From Psococerastis gibbosa (lineage: Eukaryota; Arthropoda; Insecta; Psocodea; Psocidae), in assembly GCA_963971405.1 (NCBI GenBank), contig OZ020488.1:2790001-2854000 (forward strand): a stretch of 64,000 nt of DNA. Direction: 5' to 3'. Below the pieces are notes generated by a model. The model was not told where the DNA came from, did not search any database, and saw nothing but the letters and a program-made list of their open reading frames with translations. This document shows, piece by piece, positions 1 to 11,240 of this stretch. Position 1 is the stretch's first letter, and each line of letters begins with the position of its first letter. The position numbers and the translations under genes are program-made.

Positions 1-291
1 ACAGTGGTTACAATATGAGCTGTGAGACGAGAACGATACATGCTTACAATTAATATTGAATTTGATCCAGCCTGCTTCCATATAGAAAAACCAACTCTGT
101 GTCCACAGCTAAAGGAGCTGATGAGACACAGAGGGTAGATTAAAGATATTATTGAATAAGAGAAATAAATACGTAAAAGGAAGATTGAGGAATATTGAAT
201 TATCTGAATGTGAACAGCGCCATCTACCGGGAAAAAGGTGAAGCTGGAAGCAGACTGGTTATTACACATGTGGGACTAAGTGGTCCCCACA
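1..291 (-). repeat. 3' LTR of CsRn1 copy 1, partial
   Basis: This stretch matches the corresponding part of the 5' LTR at 4737-5123 base for base by eye. The outer end (about 96 bp of the 387-bp LTR) is beyond the window start. The inner edge is the CCCCACA at 285-291, followed by a C-rich tract that serves as polypurine tract on the element strand. Confidence 0.93.
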
Positions 292-302
292 TTACCCCCC
301 TC

Positions 303-3300
303 CTAAGACTGGAAGTCGGAGAAATGTCGTGGAACGTGGACGTGACGACCTGAGCGAGTGGTGCGAGTCGGTGGTGTCGGCACGACGTCAGTGGCAGGAA
401 GTGGTGAGGAGACCTTCTCCTGAGGTTTATCTTGAGCAGGATGCTGATGCGGGGGGTTGATCGTAGACTGGTGAGACGGTTCGTCTGTACTGGCATTAAT
501 GTAGGCCGGCTTGACCCTGTCCATTGACACAGTAACCGCACGACCGCGGCTTGAAATCGTAACTGTTTTGTCGGTGCGACTTAACACAGGGAATGGTCCC
601 GCATAAGGACGTTCGAGGGAAGCACGGACGTGGTCTTGTCTCACGAAAACGTGCGTGGCCTTGGCAAGGTCTTGTGGGATGAATGTTTGATGAGCCCCGT
701 GTCTCTTGACGCGAGTGGGGCGTAGTGAGTCGAATTTCCTTCGAAGTGAGATGAGAGTGTCCGCCGGACTCTGATTTGAAGGAGGAGTTGTCAGCATCTG
801 TCCTGGTAGTTTTAATGGTTCACCATAGACCAGATCTGCTGGAGAAGCTTGAAGATCTTTCTTAAGAGTGGCGCGCATGCCCAGTAAAACTAGCGGAAGG
901 GCTTCCGTCCATTTGTCATTGGCATGACACATAATGGAGGCTTTGAGTGAGCGGTGCATACGCTCTACCATGCCGTTGGATGCAGGGTGGTAACTGGTAG
1001 TCCGTGCATGGTGAAATCCGCATAATCGGGCCAGGTCAGCAAACAAATGGCTCTCAAACTGTCGGCCGCGATCTGTAGTAATTGTCTCCGGGCACCCAAA
1101 CCGGCTGATCCAGCAGGAAATGAGGGTTCTGGCGACGTTTTCGGCGGTGATGTTCACCATAGGAACGGCTTCCGGCCATCGCGTGAAACGGTCAACGAGT
1201 GTTAACAAATACGTGTAGCCTTCCGACGGTGGTAATGGGCCTACAATGTCGAGGTGTATGTGCTGAAACCGTCGGTCAGGCTGAGTAAAGGTTCCAATCG
1301 CAGTGAGGGTGTGTCGATGTATCTTGGACAATTGACAGTTGACACACAGACGAGCCCAAGCGCGGCAATCCTTACGGATAGAAGGCCATATGTAGCGTTG
1401 GGCAACCAGGTTAGCAGACGCTGCTATTCCTGGGTGATGTAGGCTGTGTAGGTGCTCGAAAAGTTGTCGACGTAATGGTTTGGGCACAAATGGGCGTTGT
1501 ATGTCTTGACTAGAATCGCACGTAAGGACTGAATCAGAGCCCGGAATGGGAACATCAACGAGGATGAGGGACGTCTTTCTACTGGACCGAAGCTCTTTGA
1601 GTTCTCTGTCGTCTTTCTGAGCAGAAGAAAGTTGCTCAGGAGATACGGGAGTAGAGATTGCTTCGATTCTTGAGAATGCATCAGCGGCCAAGTTGTCCTG
1701 CCCAGCGATGTATTGGATGTCCGTGGTGAATTGAGAGACGAATTCCATTTGCCGCATTTGGCGAGGTGAGCAACTTGTTTTTGGATTCTGAAAAGCGTGC
1801 GTCAACGGTTTGTGATCGGTATACACGACAAAAGCGCGCGCTTCTAGCAGGTAACGGAAATGACGAATGGCGTCGTGTACCGCAAGCAATTCGCGATCGT
1901 AGGCGGACCATGTTCGTTGGTTTTCTTTAAGTTTCTGCGAGAAGAATGCCAATGGCTGCCAATGATCGTTGATCCGTTGTTGGACTGTAGCTCCGATACT
2001 GGTGTCTGATGCATCTGTGACTAGTGCAATCGGAGCCGTATGATCTGGATGCGCGAGTAGGGTGATGCGTGCCAGACTGTGTTTGCATGAGCTGAAAGCT
2101 TCGGTAAGCTTTGTTGTCCATGGTATCGTAGCGTTCCCTTTTACCTTGTCTCCAGATAACAACGTGTTGAGTGGTGCTTGTTCGTTGGCTGCATTTGGTA
2201 GGAACCGGCGGTAGTAGTTAATCATGCCAAGGAAACGGCGTAGATCTTTGAATGTCTTTGGAAGAGGGTATTCAGTGAGTGCCTTTACCCTGTCTGGTAG
2301 GGCTTGTGTGCCTTCTGCTGACACGAGGTAACCAAGAAAGCTGATTGACCCAACGCCGAGGGTACACTTGCTAGGATTAATGACTAGGCCATATTCTCGG
2401 AATCGTTGGAAGAGTTGACGTAGGTGTGATTCGTGCTCCTGCTTATCACTCGATGCAACCAGTACGTCGTCGATGTATGAATATGCCCACGGGAGGTCGC
2501 GTAGGATGTTATCCATGAAGCGTTGGAAGGTTTGAGCAGCATTGCGAAGACCAAATGTCATGAATGGGAATTCGAAAAGGCCGAACGGAGTATTTATTGC
2601 TGTCTTTGGAATGTCACCATTGGAAACTGGTATCTGGGTGAATGCTTTGACCAGGTCTATTTTGCTGAATACGGTTTTTCCTCGCAATTCTGCACTGAAA
2701 TCTGCGATGTGGCGGACTGGGTACGCGTCAGGAATTGTTCGAGCATTGAGCCGTCTGTAGTCCCCGCATGGGCGCCATGAATGGTCGCTTTTAGGTACTA
2801 GGTGTAATGGTGAGGCCCATGGGCTGTCGGACGGACGACATACGCCGGTCTGGATCATGTCGTTGAACTCCTTTTTGGCGATAATAAACTTGTCCGGGGC
2901 CAACCGGCGTGGGCGAGCGGAGACGGGAGGTCCGTCTGTCGTTCTAATGTAGTGGACCGTGGAGTGTTTGACCTGGTCTGTGGGTTGTCTCGGCCGCGTG
3001 AGGTCGCTAAACTCCTCAATTATTACTTTTAGACTGGCCGGGGTACTGTGCGGTATTGTTAAGGTAGAAACGCTAGGTTGCTTGGAGGGGCTTTGACACA
3101 GGTTCGCCTTGCGATGCGTTGTCCCGTCGATCAGCTTTGAGTTCTGGAGATCCACCAGCAAATTAGAGGCTGCGAGAAAGTCTGCACCGATGATGGGTTG
3201 CGTGACATCGGCAATGATGAAATTCCAACGGAAACTGCGTCGTAATCCCAGGTCCAGTTGTTGAGCTGTTGTTCCGTACGTATTGATGATTGTGCCATTG

Positions 3301-3566
3301 GCGGCAGTCAGCTCGAGTTGAGTACGACGGAGCGGTAGGTTGAGACGGGCACGTGGAAAAACGCAGATGTCGGACCCTGTGTCAATGAGATAACGTATCT
3401 TGGTGCAAGGGTCCGTGATAAGAAGGCGATGTGAGGTTTTAAGCAGGTGTGTAGTGGCGCAGGCAGGCCCTGCCTTTACTGGCTGCGATCGTCGTTTTTC
3501 GGAAATCTGCATGGCTGCTGGCACTTTCTGGCCTTCCTCCCATAGGTTTGGTGGTAAAAACACCAA
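303..3566 (-). CDS. pol: CsRn1-type gypsy pol polyprotein (protease, RT, RNase H, integrase)
   Basis: A 1087-residue open frame. In order: aspartic protease with DTG near residue 62, reverse transcriptase with a YIDD box near residue 365, RNase H with a DASD motif near 517, a zinc-binding HHCC region at about 705-745 and an integrase core (D near 773, D near 831, E near 868) with a short C-terminal tail. It overlaps the end of gag by about 90 bp in another frame, an arrangement usual for gypsy elements that shift frame during translation. It differs from the pol of the copy at 24898-28161 by only a few residues. The frame looks whole. Confidence 0.95.
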   Translation of the reverse strand: MVFLPPNLWEEGQKVPAAMQISEKRRSQPVKAGPACATTHLLKTSHRLLITDPCTKIRYLIDTGSDICVFPRARLNLPLRRTQLELTAANGTIINTYGTTAQQLDLGLRRSFRWNFIIADVTQPIIGADFLAASNLLVDLQNSKLIDGTTHRKANLCQSPSKQPSVSTLTIPHSTPASLKVIIEEFSDLTRPRQPTDQVKHSTVHYIRTTDGPPVSARPRRLAPDKFIIAKKEFNDMIQTGVCRPSDSPWASPLHLVPKSDHSWRPCGDYRRLNARTIPDAYPVRHIADFSAELRGKTVFSKIDLVKAFTQIPVSNGDIPKTAINTPFGLFEFPFMTFGLRNAAQTFQRFMDNILRDLPWAYSYIDDVLVASSDKQEHESHLRQLFQRFREYGLVINPSKCTLGVGSISFLGYLVSAEGTQALPDRVKALTEYPLPKTFKDLRRFLGMINYYRRFLPNAANEQAPLNTLLSGDKVKGNATIPWTTKLTEAFSSCKHSLARITLLAHPDHTAPIALVTDASDTSIGATVQQRINDHWQPLAFFSQKLKENQRTWSAYDRELLAVHDAIRHFRYLLEARAFVVYTDHKPLTHAFQNPKTSCSPRQMRQMEFVSQFTTDIQYIAGQDNLAADAFSRIEAISTPVSPEQLSSAQKDDRELKELRSSRKTSLILVDVPIPGSDSVLTCDSSQDIQRPFVPKPLRRQLFEHLHSLHHPGIAASANLVAQRYIWPSIRKDCRAWARLCVNCQLSKIHRHTLTAIGTFTQPDRRFQHIHLDIVGPLPPSEGYTYLLTLVDRFTRWPEAVPMVNITAENVARTLISCWISRFGCPETITTDRGRQFESHLFADLARLCGFHHARTTSYHPASNGMVERMHRSLKASIMCHANDKWTEALPLVLLGMRATLKKDLQASPADLVYGEPLKLPGQMLTTPPSNQSPADTLISLRRKFDSLRPTRVKRHGAHQTFIPQDLAKATHVFVRQDHVRASLERPYAGPFPVLSRTDKTVTISSRGRAVTVSMDRVKPAYINASTDEPSHQSTINPPHQHPAQDKPQEKVSSPLPATDVVPTPPTRTTRSGRHVHVPRHFSDFQS

Positions 3567-4336
3567 GTTGGGTCTTGTTTAGGCGCTGGTGAACGGAACT
3601 GGCGCTGGAACCGTGGCTGTGTGGCACGTTGTCCGTATCTGTCGGCGAACTGTGCCTGTAGAGCCGCGACGTTCTCTGTTAACGTCTTCAATAGGTCCAC
3701 AGGGGCCATTGTGCACTCAAGAATCCGGTCACGTGTTGCTGAATTGATGGTGGCCATCTTGTCGGCGAGGTTCGCGACGTCACCTAGTGACAGGTGATCA
3801 TGACCGATGATTGCCAATTGTATAGCGTGCGGGAGGCGAGACGTCCAAATGGTGCGTAAAACCGAGTCTGATATGGCTTTCTCTGCGAGGGCCCGCAGTC
3901 TCCGGAGAAAAGAGCTGGGAGTTCTGTCCCCTATGTCTTCCGACATTAGTAGCTGAATGCGACTGCTTGCTGGAAGACTCATTCGTTGGATTAACTGCGT
4001 TTTTAGCTCAGTGTATGGGTTTACTGGTACTGGGGCAGCTAACAAATCTGAGATCTCGCTGAGGGTACTTTGGTCGAGCGCTGAAAGGACGTGGTAATAT
4101 TTCGTCGTTTCCATTGTGACCCCAGCAAGTGCGAACTGAGCCTCCGCTTGAGTGAACCACAGTGCCGGTGACAGGTTGGCCGACTGTGTCCAGAAGGGTG
4201 GAAGCTTGACCGAGACTGCCATCGTACTAGCAGGGCCTGTCATCTTGGTTGTAGCCGTGGGTGTCGGTGTTGTGGCTGTAGCAGTTGTAGCTGTAGCGGT
4301 CGTAGCTGCAGCGGTTGTGGCTGTGGTCTGCGGCAT
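3476..4336 (-). CDS. gag: CsRn1-type gypsy gag
   Basis: A 286-residue frame. It opens with a Thr/Ala-rich run made of short DNA repeats, continues with a capsid-like helical region of about 190 residues (WFTQAEAQF is recognisable near its start) and ends with a CFYH...C...C knuckle, which fits the CHCC type described for the CsRn1 clade rather than the usual CCHC. The same protein in the other copy is 296 residues; the difference lies in the N-terminal repeat run. Confidence 0.9.
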   Translation of the reverse strand: MPQTTATTAAATTATATTATATTPTPTATTKMTGPASTMAVSVKLPPFWTQSANLSPALWFTQAEAQFALAGVTMETTKYYHVLSALDQSTLSEISDLLAAPVPVNPYTELKTQLIQRMSLPASSRIQLLMSEDIGDRTPSSFLRRLRALAEKAISDSVLRTIWTSRLPHAIQLAIIGHDHLSLGDVANLADKMATINSATRDRILECTMAPVDLLKTLTENVAALQAQFADRYGQRATQPRFQRQFRSPAPKQDPTWCFYHQTYGRKARKCQQPCRFPKNDDRSQ

Positions 4337-4417
4337 CTTGCAGGTTGTGGCTGTGCTGCTGCGGTGAATGTAGCTGCTCCGGGGTGGTTTCCACCGCCTA
4401 TGGCCGGATGAGACGTT

Positions 4418-4700
4418 CTGGAGGCTGGAACTGGAACTGGAACGGGCTGGAACTGGCTGGAAGCTGGAACTGGAACTGGCTGGAACTGGAACTGGCTGGA
4501 AGCTGGAACTGGCTGGAACTGGAACTGGCTGGAACTGGAGCTGGCTGGAACTGGAGCTGGCTGGAACTGGAACTGGCTGGAACTGGAGCTGGCTGGAACT
4601 GGCTGGAATTGGCTGGAACTGGAACTGGCTGGAACTGGCTGGAACTGGAGCTGGCTGGAATTGGCTGGAACTGGAATTGGCTGGAACTGGAACTGGAATC
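4418..4700 (-). repeat. Leader minisatellite of CsRn1 copy 1
   Basis: Tandem, irregular repeats of CCAGTTCCAG / CCAGCTCCAGTTCCAG units (seen as CTGGAACTGGA on the plus strand) between the primer site and gag. All frames stay open through it because the units have no stops, so the Gln/Pro/Ser-rich and Trp/Asn-rich frames here are by-products. The homologous array in copy 2 is about 90 bp longer, so the unit number varies between otherwise nearly identical elements. Confidence 0.9.
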
Positions 4701-4736
4701 TGGAAGGCTGCTTGTTCCGTTGTCGAGGGTCACCAA

Positions 4737-5123
4737 TGTAGCTTGTCGAAGGACGATGCAATTGAATAGGCAGTGTAGACTTGAATTGGTTTGTATTGCA
4801 GTGCTTCGACTCAAGTTAGAGTAATTTAACACACAGTGGTTACAATATGAGCTGTGAGACGAGAACGATACATGCTTACAATTAATATTGAATTTGATCC
4901 AGCCTGCTTCCATATAGAAAAACCAACTCTGTGTCCACAGCTAAAGGAGCTGATGAGACACAGAGGGTAGATTAAAGATATTATTGAATAAGAGAAATAA
5001 ATACGTAAAAGGAAGATTGAGGAATATTGAATTATCTGAATGTGAACAGCGCCATCTACCGGGAAAAAGGTGAAGCTGGAAGCAGACTGGTTATTACACA
5101 TGTGGGACTAAGTGGTCCCCACA
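4737..5123 (-). repeat. 5' LTR of CsRn1 copy 1
   Basis: A 387-bp terminal repeat that starts TGTGGGGACC and ends GCTACA on the element strand. It carries a short inner palindrome, GGGACCACTTAGTCCC, at its outer end. The TTGGTGACCC that follows inward matches the 3' end of tRNA-Trp (TGG then TGACCC), the primer known for CsRn1 elements. Confidence 0.95.
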
Positions 5124-5513
5124 AATGTTATTAGCGAAGGATGTAAACTGATTTATTTTTTCTATGACTCCCTTTTGGGTGGCATGTAACTTCCCCAAGT
5201 TATCATTTATGACTAAAAGGTCGTCGTTATCTAAATTTCCAGAAATAAACTTAATTGCTTTCCCCAATATATTTACAAGACCCCTCTTCATTCGGGGGCT
5301 TCCCAACTTAACTAATATTTCCCTAATTTCCTCTAAGTTAGAGGTTAATTGAACCTTAAGCCTAATAGACACTGTGTCGTTGGCCTCTAATTTCAATGCC
5401 ATGGCGTTCTCACTGATTGTATTGTAGGCCGATACTAACTGGGAGGTGTTAACGAAAAATAGGAATTTATGGTAGTGGTCGAGTAGCTTGATTTCTCCCA
5501 GGTTTTCTTCCAA
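5124..5513 (-). pseudogene. env: Env fragment of the errantivirus-like element (F-protein type)
   Basis: The frame contains RMKRGLVN, a furin-type cleavage site followed by a hydrophobic GxxN fusion-peptide start, and then GNLDNDD. This layout is typical of the F-like envelope proteins that errantiviruses share with baculoviruses. Only the part around the cleavage site is present; the rest is displaced by CsRn1 copy 1 and lies beyond the window if it survives. It is a fossil. Confidence 0.75.
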
Positions 5514-5532
5514 GTATCCATTTGTTTCCTAT

Positions 5533-6261
5533 CTATCGATCTGAAGGGCCAGGCTGTGGGCTGCCATCAGTATCATAATCAGCGGTACCCTGTGAAGCAG
5601 AAATTTCGGGTACATTTCTAACTCGTCTGGCTTTCCTTAGATGCGCTGTTGTAGGTCTATTCTTTTCGGTGGTACCGGCTATTACGGCCCCCTTTTTCTG
5701 AGTTACCGCTATCCATTCCAAGAGGGGGTCTGTTTTTCCTGGTCTTTTCCTATTTATGTAAGCTACTTGACCCTCCCTGTCAGGGGGTTCCTCCCTGCCT
5801 GCATTGCGGGTTTCAAGGTTCCTTGAAGCCTTCTCTTGAACTTTCCTATAGACTTCATCGTAAAACGGTAATATCTCCTGCTTCCTCTTTTCATTGTACT
5901 GCTCATATATGTCAAGGTGCCTGTCGAACTCAATTAGCCTATCGTACGGTCCGTATAGTAGATGGAAGGGGGAGAATCCCGTCGTGGAGTGTAAAGACTG
6001 GTTATAGATTTGGATGGCGGTGGTCATATGACTGGAGGGAAGTTCATTAGGGGTTTTTAACCGTAACACCCTTAGTTTTTCAATAAGGGTTGAATGTAGT
6101 CGCTCCACCGGAGAATTTGATTCGGGGTTGTTCACGGTGGTATAGTGGAGTTCAATTTTGTTTAACTTGCAAAATTCAACAAATACTCTATTTTTAAATT
6201 CTTTTCCAGGATCACATACGATTTTCCCCATTACATTATGATGAGCAATATACTGTCGCAA
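5533..6261 (-). pseudogene. Integrase region of the errantivirus-like element
   Basis: The frame carries the end of a gypsy integrase core: CDPGKEFKN (second catalytic Asp), NNPESNSPVERLHSTL (catalytic Glu) and a basic C-terminal part. The zinc-binding HHCC part is visible at the end of the preceding RT-RNase H frame. It sits between RNase H and env, as expected for the family. Confidence 0.85.
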
Positions 6262-6338
6262 AGTATTTAGGACGGTTAACCCGGTGCCATCCTTCAGTAG
6301 ATAGGCTTGGGCATATTTCGAAAATAGATCTACGATCG

Positions 6339-8694
6339 TCAGGAATTTGGAATTTTGAAACGAAAATGTATCAACTCAATGTGTACGGTATGTCCGGTAA
6401 ATTTTAGTTTATAAGGATGCCTTTCGTATTTACTTTTGAGGCACTCAGCGCATTCGTTGACAATCTTCGTAGCCATGTCTTTTACGTTTGGCCAGTAGAA
6501 TTGTTGCTTAATGTGGTTAACCGTTTCGGTTATACCAGTGTGTGTCCCGTTATGGTAATCGTGGATAATCTCTTTTTGCCTTTCAGGGTCCGTGATGTCA
6601 GCACAATATTTGTTGCTGATAAAAATCTTGATAGAGGGATTGAAGTTCGTGCGACAGATATCCAGAAATGGTTTCCGTATTTCGTCGTCCTTGAAGTGGA
6701 CGCACACCGTCTTGTCGGGGTGAATAGTGTCACGAATTACTTCGAGGAGGTCCTCGTTCAGTCGGTTTTTATTCACATGAACTATGTGCGTGTGACGGTT
6801 AAAAGGTCGCACCAACCGTCTTTTATAACATTCTCCAATACCGATGATTAAGCGGTTAGGGAATGCATTCACAGGTTTTTCACTAATGGGAATTCCTTTT
6901 CCGGCGTCTCCCTGGTGAGAGTGCGCGGTATTCTGGCTGTCGTTCTCCTCGATGTCTCCCTGTTCATCGTTGGCAGGCAGAGGCAGGCCTTCCGTGCCTG
7001 ATGTCTCTGCAGGGGGCCGGTTATCGCCCAAGGTAGGGCCCGCTTGCTCTTGGGACACTTCCAGCGGCTCTATATTCAGGTCTCCTTCCCAGAGCTCCGC
7101 CAAATCGGAAAAGTCTGGATGTTCTAGTATAGGTGGTTCACCGATGTTGGGAATCATGGAATCCGCGTCTCCATCCTCATTGAGGTTCACCACAATGCGG
7201 GAAAGGGCATCCGCAACCAGGTTTTCCTTCCCCTTCTTATGCTGGATGTCATAATCAAATTCCTTTAGTTTTATTTTCCAGCGGATAAGCCGTGAATTTG
7301 GTTCTTTTAGTTTATCTAGCCACACTAGCGGGGCATGATCAGTTTCGATGGTGAACCGCTGGCCAAACAAGTAGGGCCTGAAATGCCTGGTACATTCTAC
7401 TATGCCCAACAGCTCTTTTTCAACAGTACTGTAGTTACGTTCAGCAGAATTCAGTGTTCTGGAGTAATAGGCTATGGGACGGTTTCCCTGTGAAAGAACT
7501 CCTCCTAGAGCTACGTTCGATGCGTCTGTGGTCAGGTGAAATTCCCTAGAGAAATCGGGGTAAGCTAATATCGGGGCGTTCACCAGTAACTCTTTGCATG
7601 TACTAAACGCTTCCAAATACTCTGGATCTAAGCTATTGATCTTCGCATTCTTTTTCAGGCATTTAGTTAGCGGGGCCACCACTTTTGCAAAGTCGGATAT
7701 AAATCTCCGGTAGTACCCGATTAATCCCAAAAAGGCTTTTATCTCCTTAGTGGTTTTAGGGATCGGATAGTTTTCAACTGCCCTATTTTTTTCCGGATTT
7801 GGTTTGATACCATTAGGGGTTACAATGTGTCCCAAAAAGGGTACTTCCTTCCTTAAGAATTCGGATTTATTTAACTGCACCTTCAAATTATAGGATCGCA
7901 ATTTTTGGAAAACCAGAGACATGTGTTGGATGTGCTCCTCGAGGGATTTACTGAAAACCACCACGTCGTCTATGAAAACGAAACAAAAGCGGTGAAGGTA
8001 CTCTTTTAGCACTTCTTCCATGGTTCTTTGGAATGTGGACGGTGCATTTTTTAATCCGAATGGCATTCTAACATATTCGTCATGGCCATTATTAACACTG
8101 AATGCGGTTTTTTCTATTGAATCCGGGTCCATTTCAATTTGGTGGAACCCTTGGGCAAGGTCGAGCGTGCTATAATAAGCACATTTTCCTAAACTTCCCA
8201 AAATTTCTTCGATTCTGGGCAGAGGGTACTTGTCCTCGACCGTCTTTTGGTTAAGTTGCCTAAAGTCTACCACCATCCTATAATTTTTCACCCCGGATGC
8301 ATCGGCTTTTTTCGGAACAATCCACACGGGTGCACTTTAAGGGGAAATGGATGGCCGAATAATTTTCCCATCTAGGAACTTCTGGACGTTCTTCTGGATT
8401 TCACCGCGCATAAAGTATGGATGTCTATACGATTTAACATACACCGGGGACTCGTCTACCGTGCGTATTTTGTGTTTCACAATGTTGCTAAAGGATAGGT
8501 CACAATTTTCGTAATAGAACACGTCACTGTACTTTTTACACAATCTGACGATCTTATCCTTCTTCTCCGAGTTCAGATGGTCAATACGGATTAAATCTTC
8601 AATGGGAGGTTTACCTGCAAGTTTAGGGGGTTCAGAAACCTTAAAATCGCAAATCGGCTGAACTGGAAATCTTGCTAAAAAATTTATTGCTATC
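6339..8694 (-). pseudogene. Reverse transcriptase, RNase H and start of integrase of the errantivirus-like element
   Basis: Gypsy RT motifs are clear: [23 protein letters not shown] and [16 protein letters not shown], followed by an RNase H with [11 protein letters not shown] and [10 protein letters not shown], and an integrase zinc-binding stretch ([18 protein letters not shown]...C..C). A long acidic linker lies between RNase H and the integrase part. Described as a fossil coding region. Confidence 0.88.
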
Positions 8695-9055
8695 CCCGTA
8701 TAGCACACGCAGGGAAAAGACGGGCGAATTTGAGGCGAAAGACAGGATCAAATATCCGTCGCCTGTGTTTAGCCTGTTTTTCGCCTGCTAGCAATTAACC
8801 AGTTCTGGTGAGCCGGTAATTTACCTCTAATTCGCCTCGAATTTCCTTCTAATCCGATACCTAGTGAGACGACAATTTACCGATTATTCACCGGGGCATG
8901 TGTCGGACAATTTACTTCTAAAATACGGGGAATTGTTGTCTTATTGCCGGATAGTAATTGACCCAATCTTCCCGCTTATTCCTTGATAATTTCCAGTGAA
9001 TTGACTTCTTTTCCTCGGGTAAATATCAGCAAATGCTGCTCCTTTATTTCGTGAC
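8695..9055 (+). repeat. Left TIR and subterminal repeat region of the 37.6-kb block
   Basis: Starts with CCCGTATAGCACA and continues for about 360 bp with degenerate repeats on the themes TTCGCCTG, AATTTACCTCT and AATTTACTTCT. There is no coding frame. Base use differs from the AT-rich DNA that follows. Confidence 0.75.
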
Positions 9056-9060
9056 TACCT

Positions 9061-9140
9061 TACAGTCGCAAGGTAACACAGTGGTCTTTTCAAACAGAAG
9101 ATATAAGTTCGAATCATCCTTGGTACCTATTTTTTTACAT
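9061..9140 (+). repeat. Possible tRNA-like SINE head
   Basis: GGTAACACAGTGG followed 30 bp later by AGTTCGAATCATCC could be A- and B-box-like sequences, ending in a T run. The fold is not convincing and only one copy is seen. Confidence 0.25.
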
Positions 9141-9667
9141 TATGTGTGTTGTGCAGCATAGCCGTCAGAAATCAGAAATTTATGTCGGGGGGGGGGGGGG
9201 TCCAGCAGACACCCTCCAAAATCAAGAAATTACGCTGGCCCGTGCTTGTATGGATTGCATAAGGTATAGACCACAGTAGTATAAAAAAGTTATTCCATGA
9301 AATTAAAAGTTTAACCAGGTGCGGCTCGAATTTTTAATTTTTTAAGATGAGTCCTATCGAATCTATCATTAGTTTTTACGGTATAAATTTTTACATCGCC
9401 AAGTTTAATAGGTAAAATAGGTAAATTTTTTATTAAATTAATAATTTATACAGTACCGTATAAAATATAGTGTCATTCAAGGCCTTAGCCAAGGGGGGTT
9501 CAACCCCCCCCCCCCCCCCCCCGAAATGAAATGGCTTGATACTAGATAGAATCGGATTTTGAGAGGAAAAATAAAAACCAATATGTAATACCCAATGAAA
9601 TATCTAATCCCCCCCCCCCTCCCCGAAAAAAAAACTGGCTACTGCATTTGTGTCATTTAGTATTATA

Positions 9668-9965
9668 TTGGCTTATTGAAGTTGGCTCATTGCATTGAAC
9701 TATATAACCAGGTACGGTAAGTATAATTCCAGAAATAAATATATGTTTGAACACAACATCAAGTCACAATGTCTCCAGAGATTGTTTTGCAATCGCTTGG
9801 TCAAACGCAATGATCACATCAGATTAGTTGAAGAACCAGTAGAATCTTGGAAGTTCACTTTCAATTCGACCACGGCCCATCAGCCCGGATTCTACTGGTT
9901 CTTCATTTGACTCCGGCCGTGAAAGCCTTTGCAGTTACACATCAGATTAGGTCAAATTTCGTGTA
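9668..9965 (+). repeat. Repeat C, copy 1 (shares its end with 16100-16335)
   Basis: The 33 bp beginning CTTATTGAAGTTGGCTC are also found, reverse-complemented, at the right edge of the LINE-splitting interval (near 16335). Further inside, both share TCAGATTAGGTCAAATT. This copy also contains a hairpin with arms GAAGAACCAGTAGAATC (about 9830 and 9890-9908). It abuts the (CATT)n tail of the LINE. Confidence 0.6.
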
Positions 9966-10181
9966 GGATTATCAAACTACTCTAAAAATGAATGAATGAA
10001 TGAATGTATTAAATATTTAGAACAATTTAAATACAATAATTGTAAAGCCCCACATGGAGACCTATAACAATTTACCCTACTCTAAAACTAAAGAAAACGA
10101 AAAAAAATCAATTAGACTTAATTTAACTTATTAAACTACACTTACATATTAATAACAGATCTCTCGTAAACACATAACAGT

Positions 10182-10730
10182 CTAGTCCACTATTTCAAAT
10201 AAAGATTCCACCTCTTCCCGTCTCATCAGCCATTCCCGGACGAATTTGGAAAATTTATTTATTGACAGCGACCCAGGACAAATATTAAGTAAGTTAAATA
10301 ATTTTGGTGCTATATATTGGTAGGATTTGGTAAAATTTGCTATGTATGCCCTTGGTACTACAAGGTGCTCAATTCTTCTAGTATTTGCTGGTCTGGGTCT
10401 CTGTACCATGTCCCCACTGATAGAGTAAAAAATTCGCAATGTCTTGTAAAAGAACAAGTGCCGCAGCGGGAATAAACCGAGAGACGCAAAGAGAGGGAAT
10501 GATGGCCAAGTTCTAGGTTTTTTGACTATTGTTCTAATAAGGTATTTTTGGGTAACTACAAGTGAATTTAAATTTGTAACAAAGGTCCCACCCCACACTT
10601 GGATACCATACGCTAACCGAGATTCACAAAGTGAGTGGTATAGTTGGATTAAAATTTTTTGAGGGCAGACCGTGCGGAGGTAAAAAAGTTGTCTTAAAAA
10701 ATTTCGACATTTTCCGTTTATCGATTTTAA
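10182..10730 (-). pseudogene. LINE ORF2 C-terminal part
   Basis: The frame reads SINGKCRNFLRQLFYLR, then YHSLCESRLAYGIQVWGG, the typical post-RT region of Jockey/CR1-type LINEs, which is followed in the family by a short C-terminal tail. It joins the 3' UTR that ends in (CATT)n. The open frame continues 5' into the inserted CCCGTATAGCACA sequence only by chance. Confidence 0.8.
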
Positions 10731-11240
10731 CCCGTATAGCACAGATTGGCTCGAAACACGATCGTGATGCGCTCGGACCTGGAGCGTAATGTGATCGGAA
10801 TGAGAGCGCAAGCAGCTCGCGATCACTATCAAATTAGGAGTTATGACCGCTTTGTGACGCAGTTTCGCTCCTGTGCGGCCGAACCAGTTCCGCACCTCCG
10901 AGCCGATCGCGAGACGATTTCGCTCCTATCCTGATCACCTCCCGCTGCTGCATAATGTTACTGCGCTCCTATTGCGATCGTCTCATGCTTCTCTTCCGCG
11001 CCTTCTTTGATCTTATTATGCTTCTATTATGAGTGACTCGCGATGCTATTTTAATCTTATTATGCTGCTATTATGAGCGACTTGCGATGCTATTTTAATC
11101 ATATTATGCTGCTATTATGAGCGACTCTCGATGCTATTTTAATCATATTATGCTGCTAGTATGACCCTCTCTTGACTGTAATGTGCACCTATTCTAATCG
11201 CTTTCCGAGCCTGCCTTAATCTTGTCATGCAGATGGTAGG
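10731..11240 (+). repeat. Second CCCGTATAGCACA terminus with subterminal repeats, inside the LINE
   Basis: Begins CCCGTATAGCACAGATTGG exactly where the LINE frame stops. It is followed by GC-rich degenerate repeats (GCTCCTATTGCGATC-like) and then a tandem array. No matching right terminus was found in the window; the expected partner near 16335 carries repeat C instead. The same 13-mer bounds the 37.6-kb block, so this is probably another member of that family that has lost its right end. Confidence 0.65.
11015..11160 (+). repeat. 44-bp tandem repeat
   Basis: About 3.3 copies of a 44-bp unit that includes TTATTATGCTGCTATTATG and GCGATGCTATTTTAATC, with only a few differences between units. 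It belongs to the subterminal part of the element that starts at 10731. Confidence 0.85.

Larger units (their letters stand above)
1..5123 (-). mobile_element. CsRn1-clade Ty3/gypsy LTR retrotransposon, copy 1 (runs off the left edge)
   Basis: An LTR retrotransposon read on the minus strand. Seen in the sequence: a 5' LTR (4737-5123), a tRNA-Trp-like primer site just inside it, a minisatellite leader, gag, an overlapping pol, and the first 291 bases of the 3' LTR, the rest of which lies outside the window. The CsRn1 clade is suggested by the CHCC-type gag knuckle, the tRNA-Trp primer and the 4-bp target duplication of the sister copy at 23227-28559. It looks whole within the visible part and very young, since the two LTR stretches are identical by eye. 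It is inserted in the env end of the errantivirus-like element that begins at 5124. Confidence 0.93.
5124..8694 (-). mobile_element. Errantivirus-like gypsy element, 3' half (RT to env), fossil
   Basis: The minus strand holds, in order from high to low coordinates, reverse transcriptase, RNase H, integrase and the start of an env-like frame. It is cut at both sides by later insertions: CsRn1 copy 1 at 5123/5124 and the CCCGTATAGCACA element at 8694/8695. The gag and protease of the same kind of element, on the same strand, resume at 46335. The family is Ty3/gypsy, errantivirus-like, judged from the gag type, the tRNA-Ser-like primer site at its far end and the fusion-protein-like env. It is broken, with two large insertions and a few further interruptions, and older than the CsRn1 copies. 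Confidence 0.85.

Noticed and set aside
2523-2780. Plus-strand frames within the pol regions (also 25684-25941 and many others)
   Set aside because: They are antisense shadows of pol and repeat identically in both copies for that reason.
4240-4913. Several long Gln/Pro/Ser-rich and Trp/Asn/Glu-rich frames, also at 23437-24224
   Set aside because: They are readings of the leader minisatellite of the CsRn1 elements in various frames and strands; the units contain no stops, so openness is not evidence for a protein.
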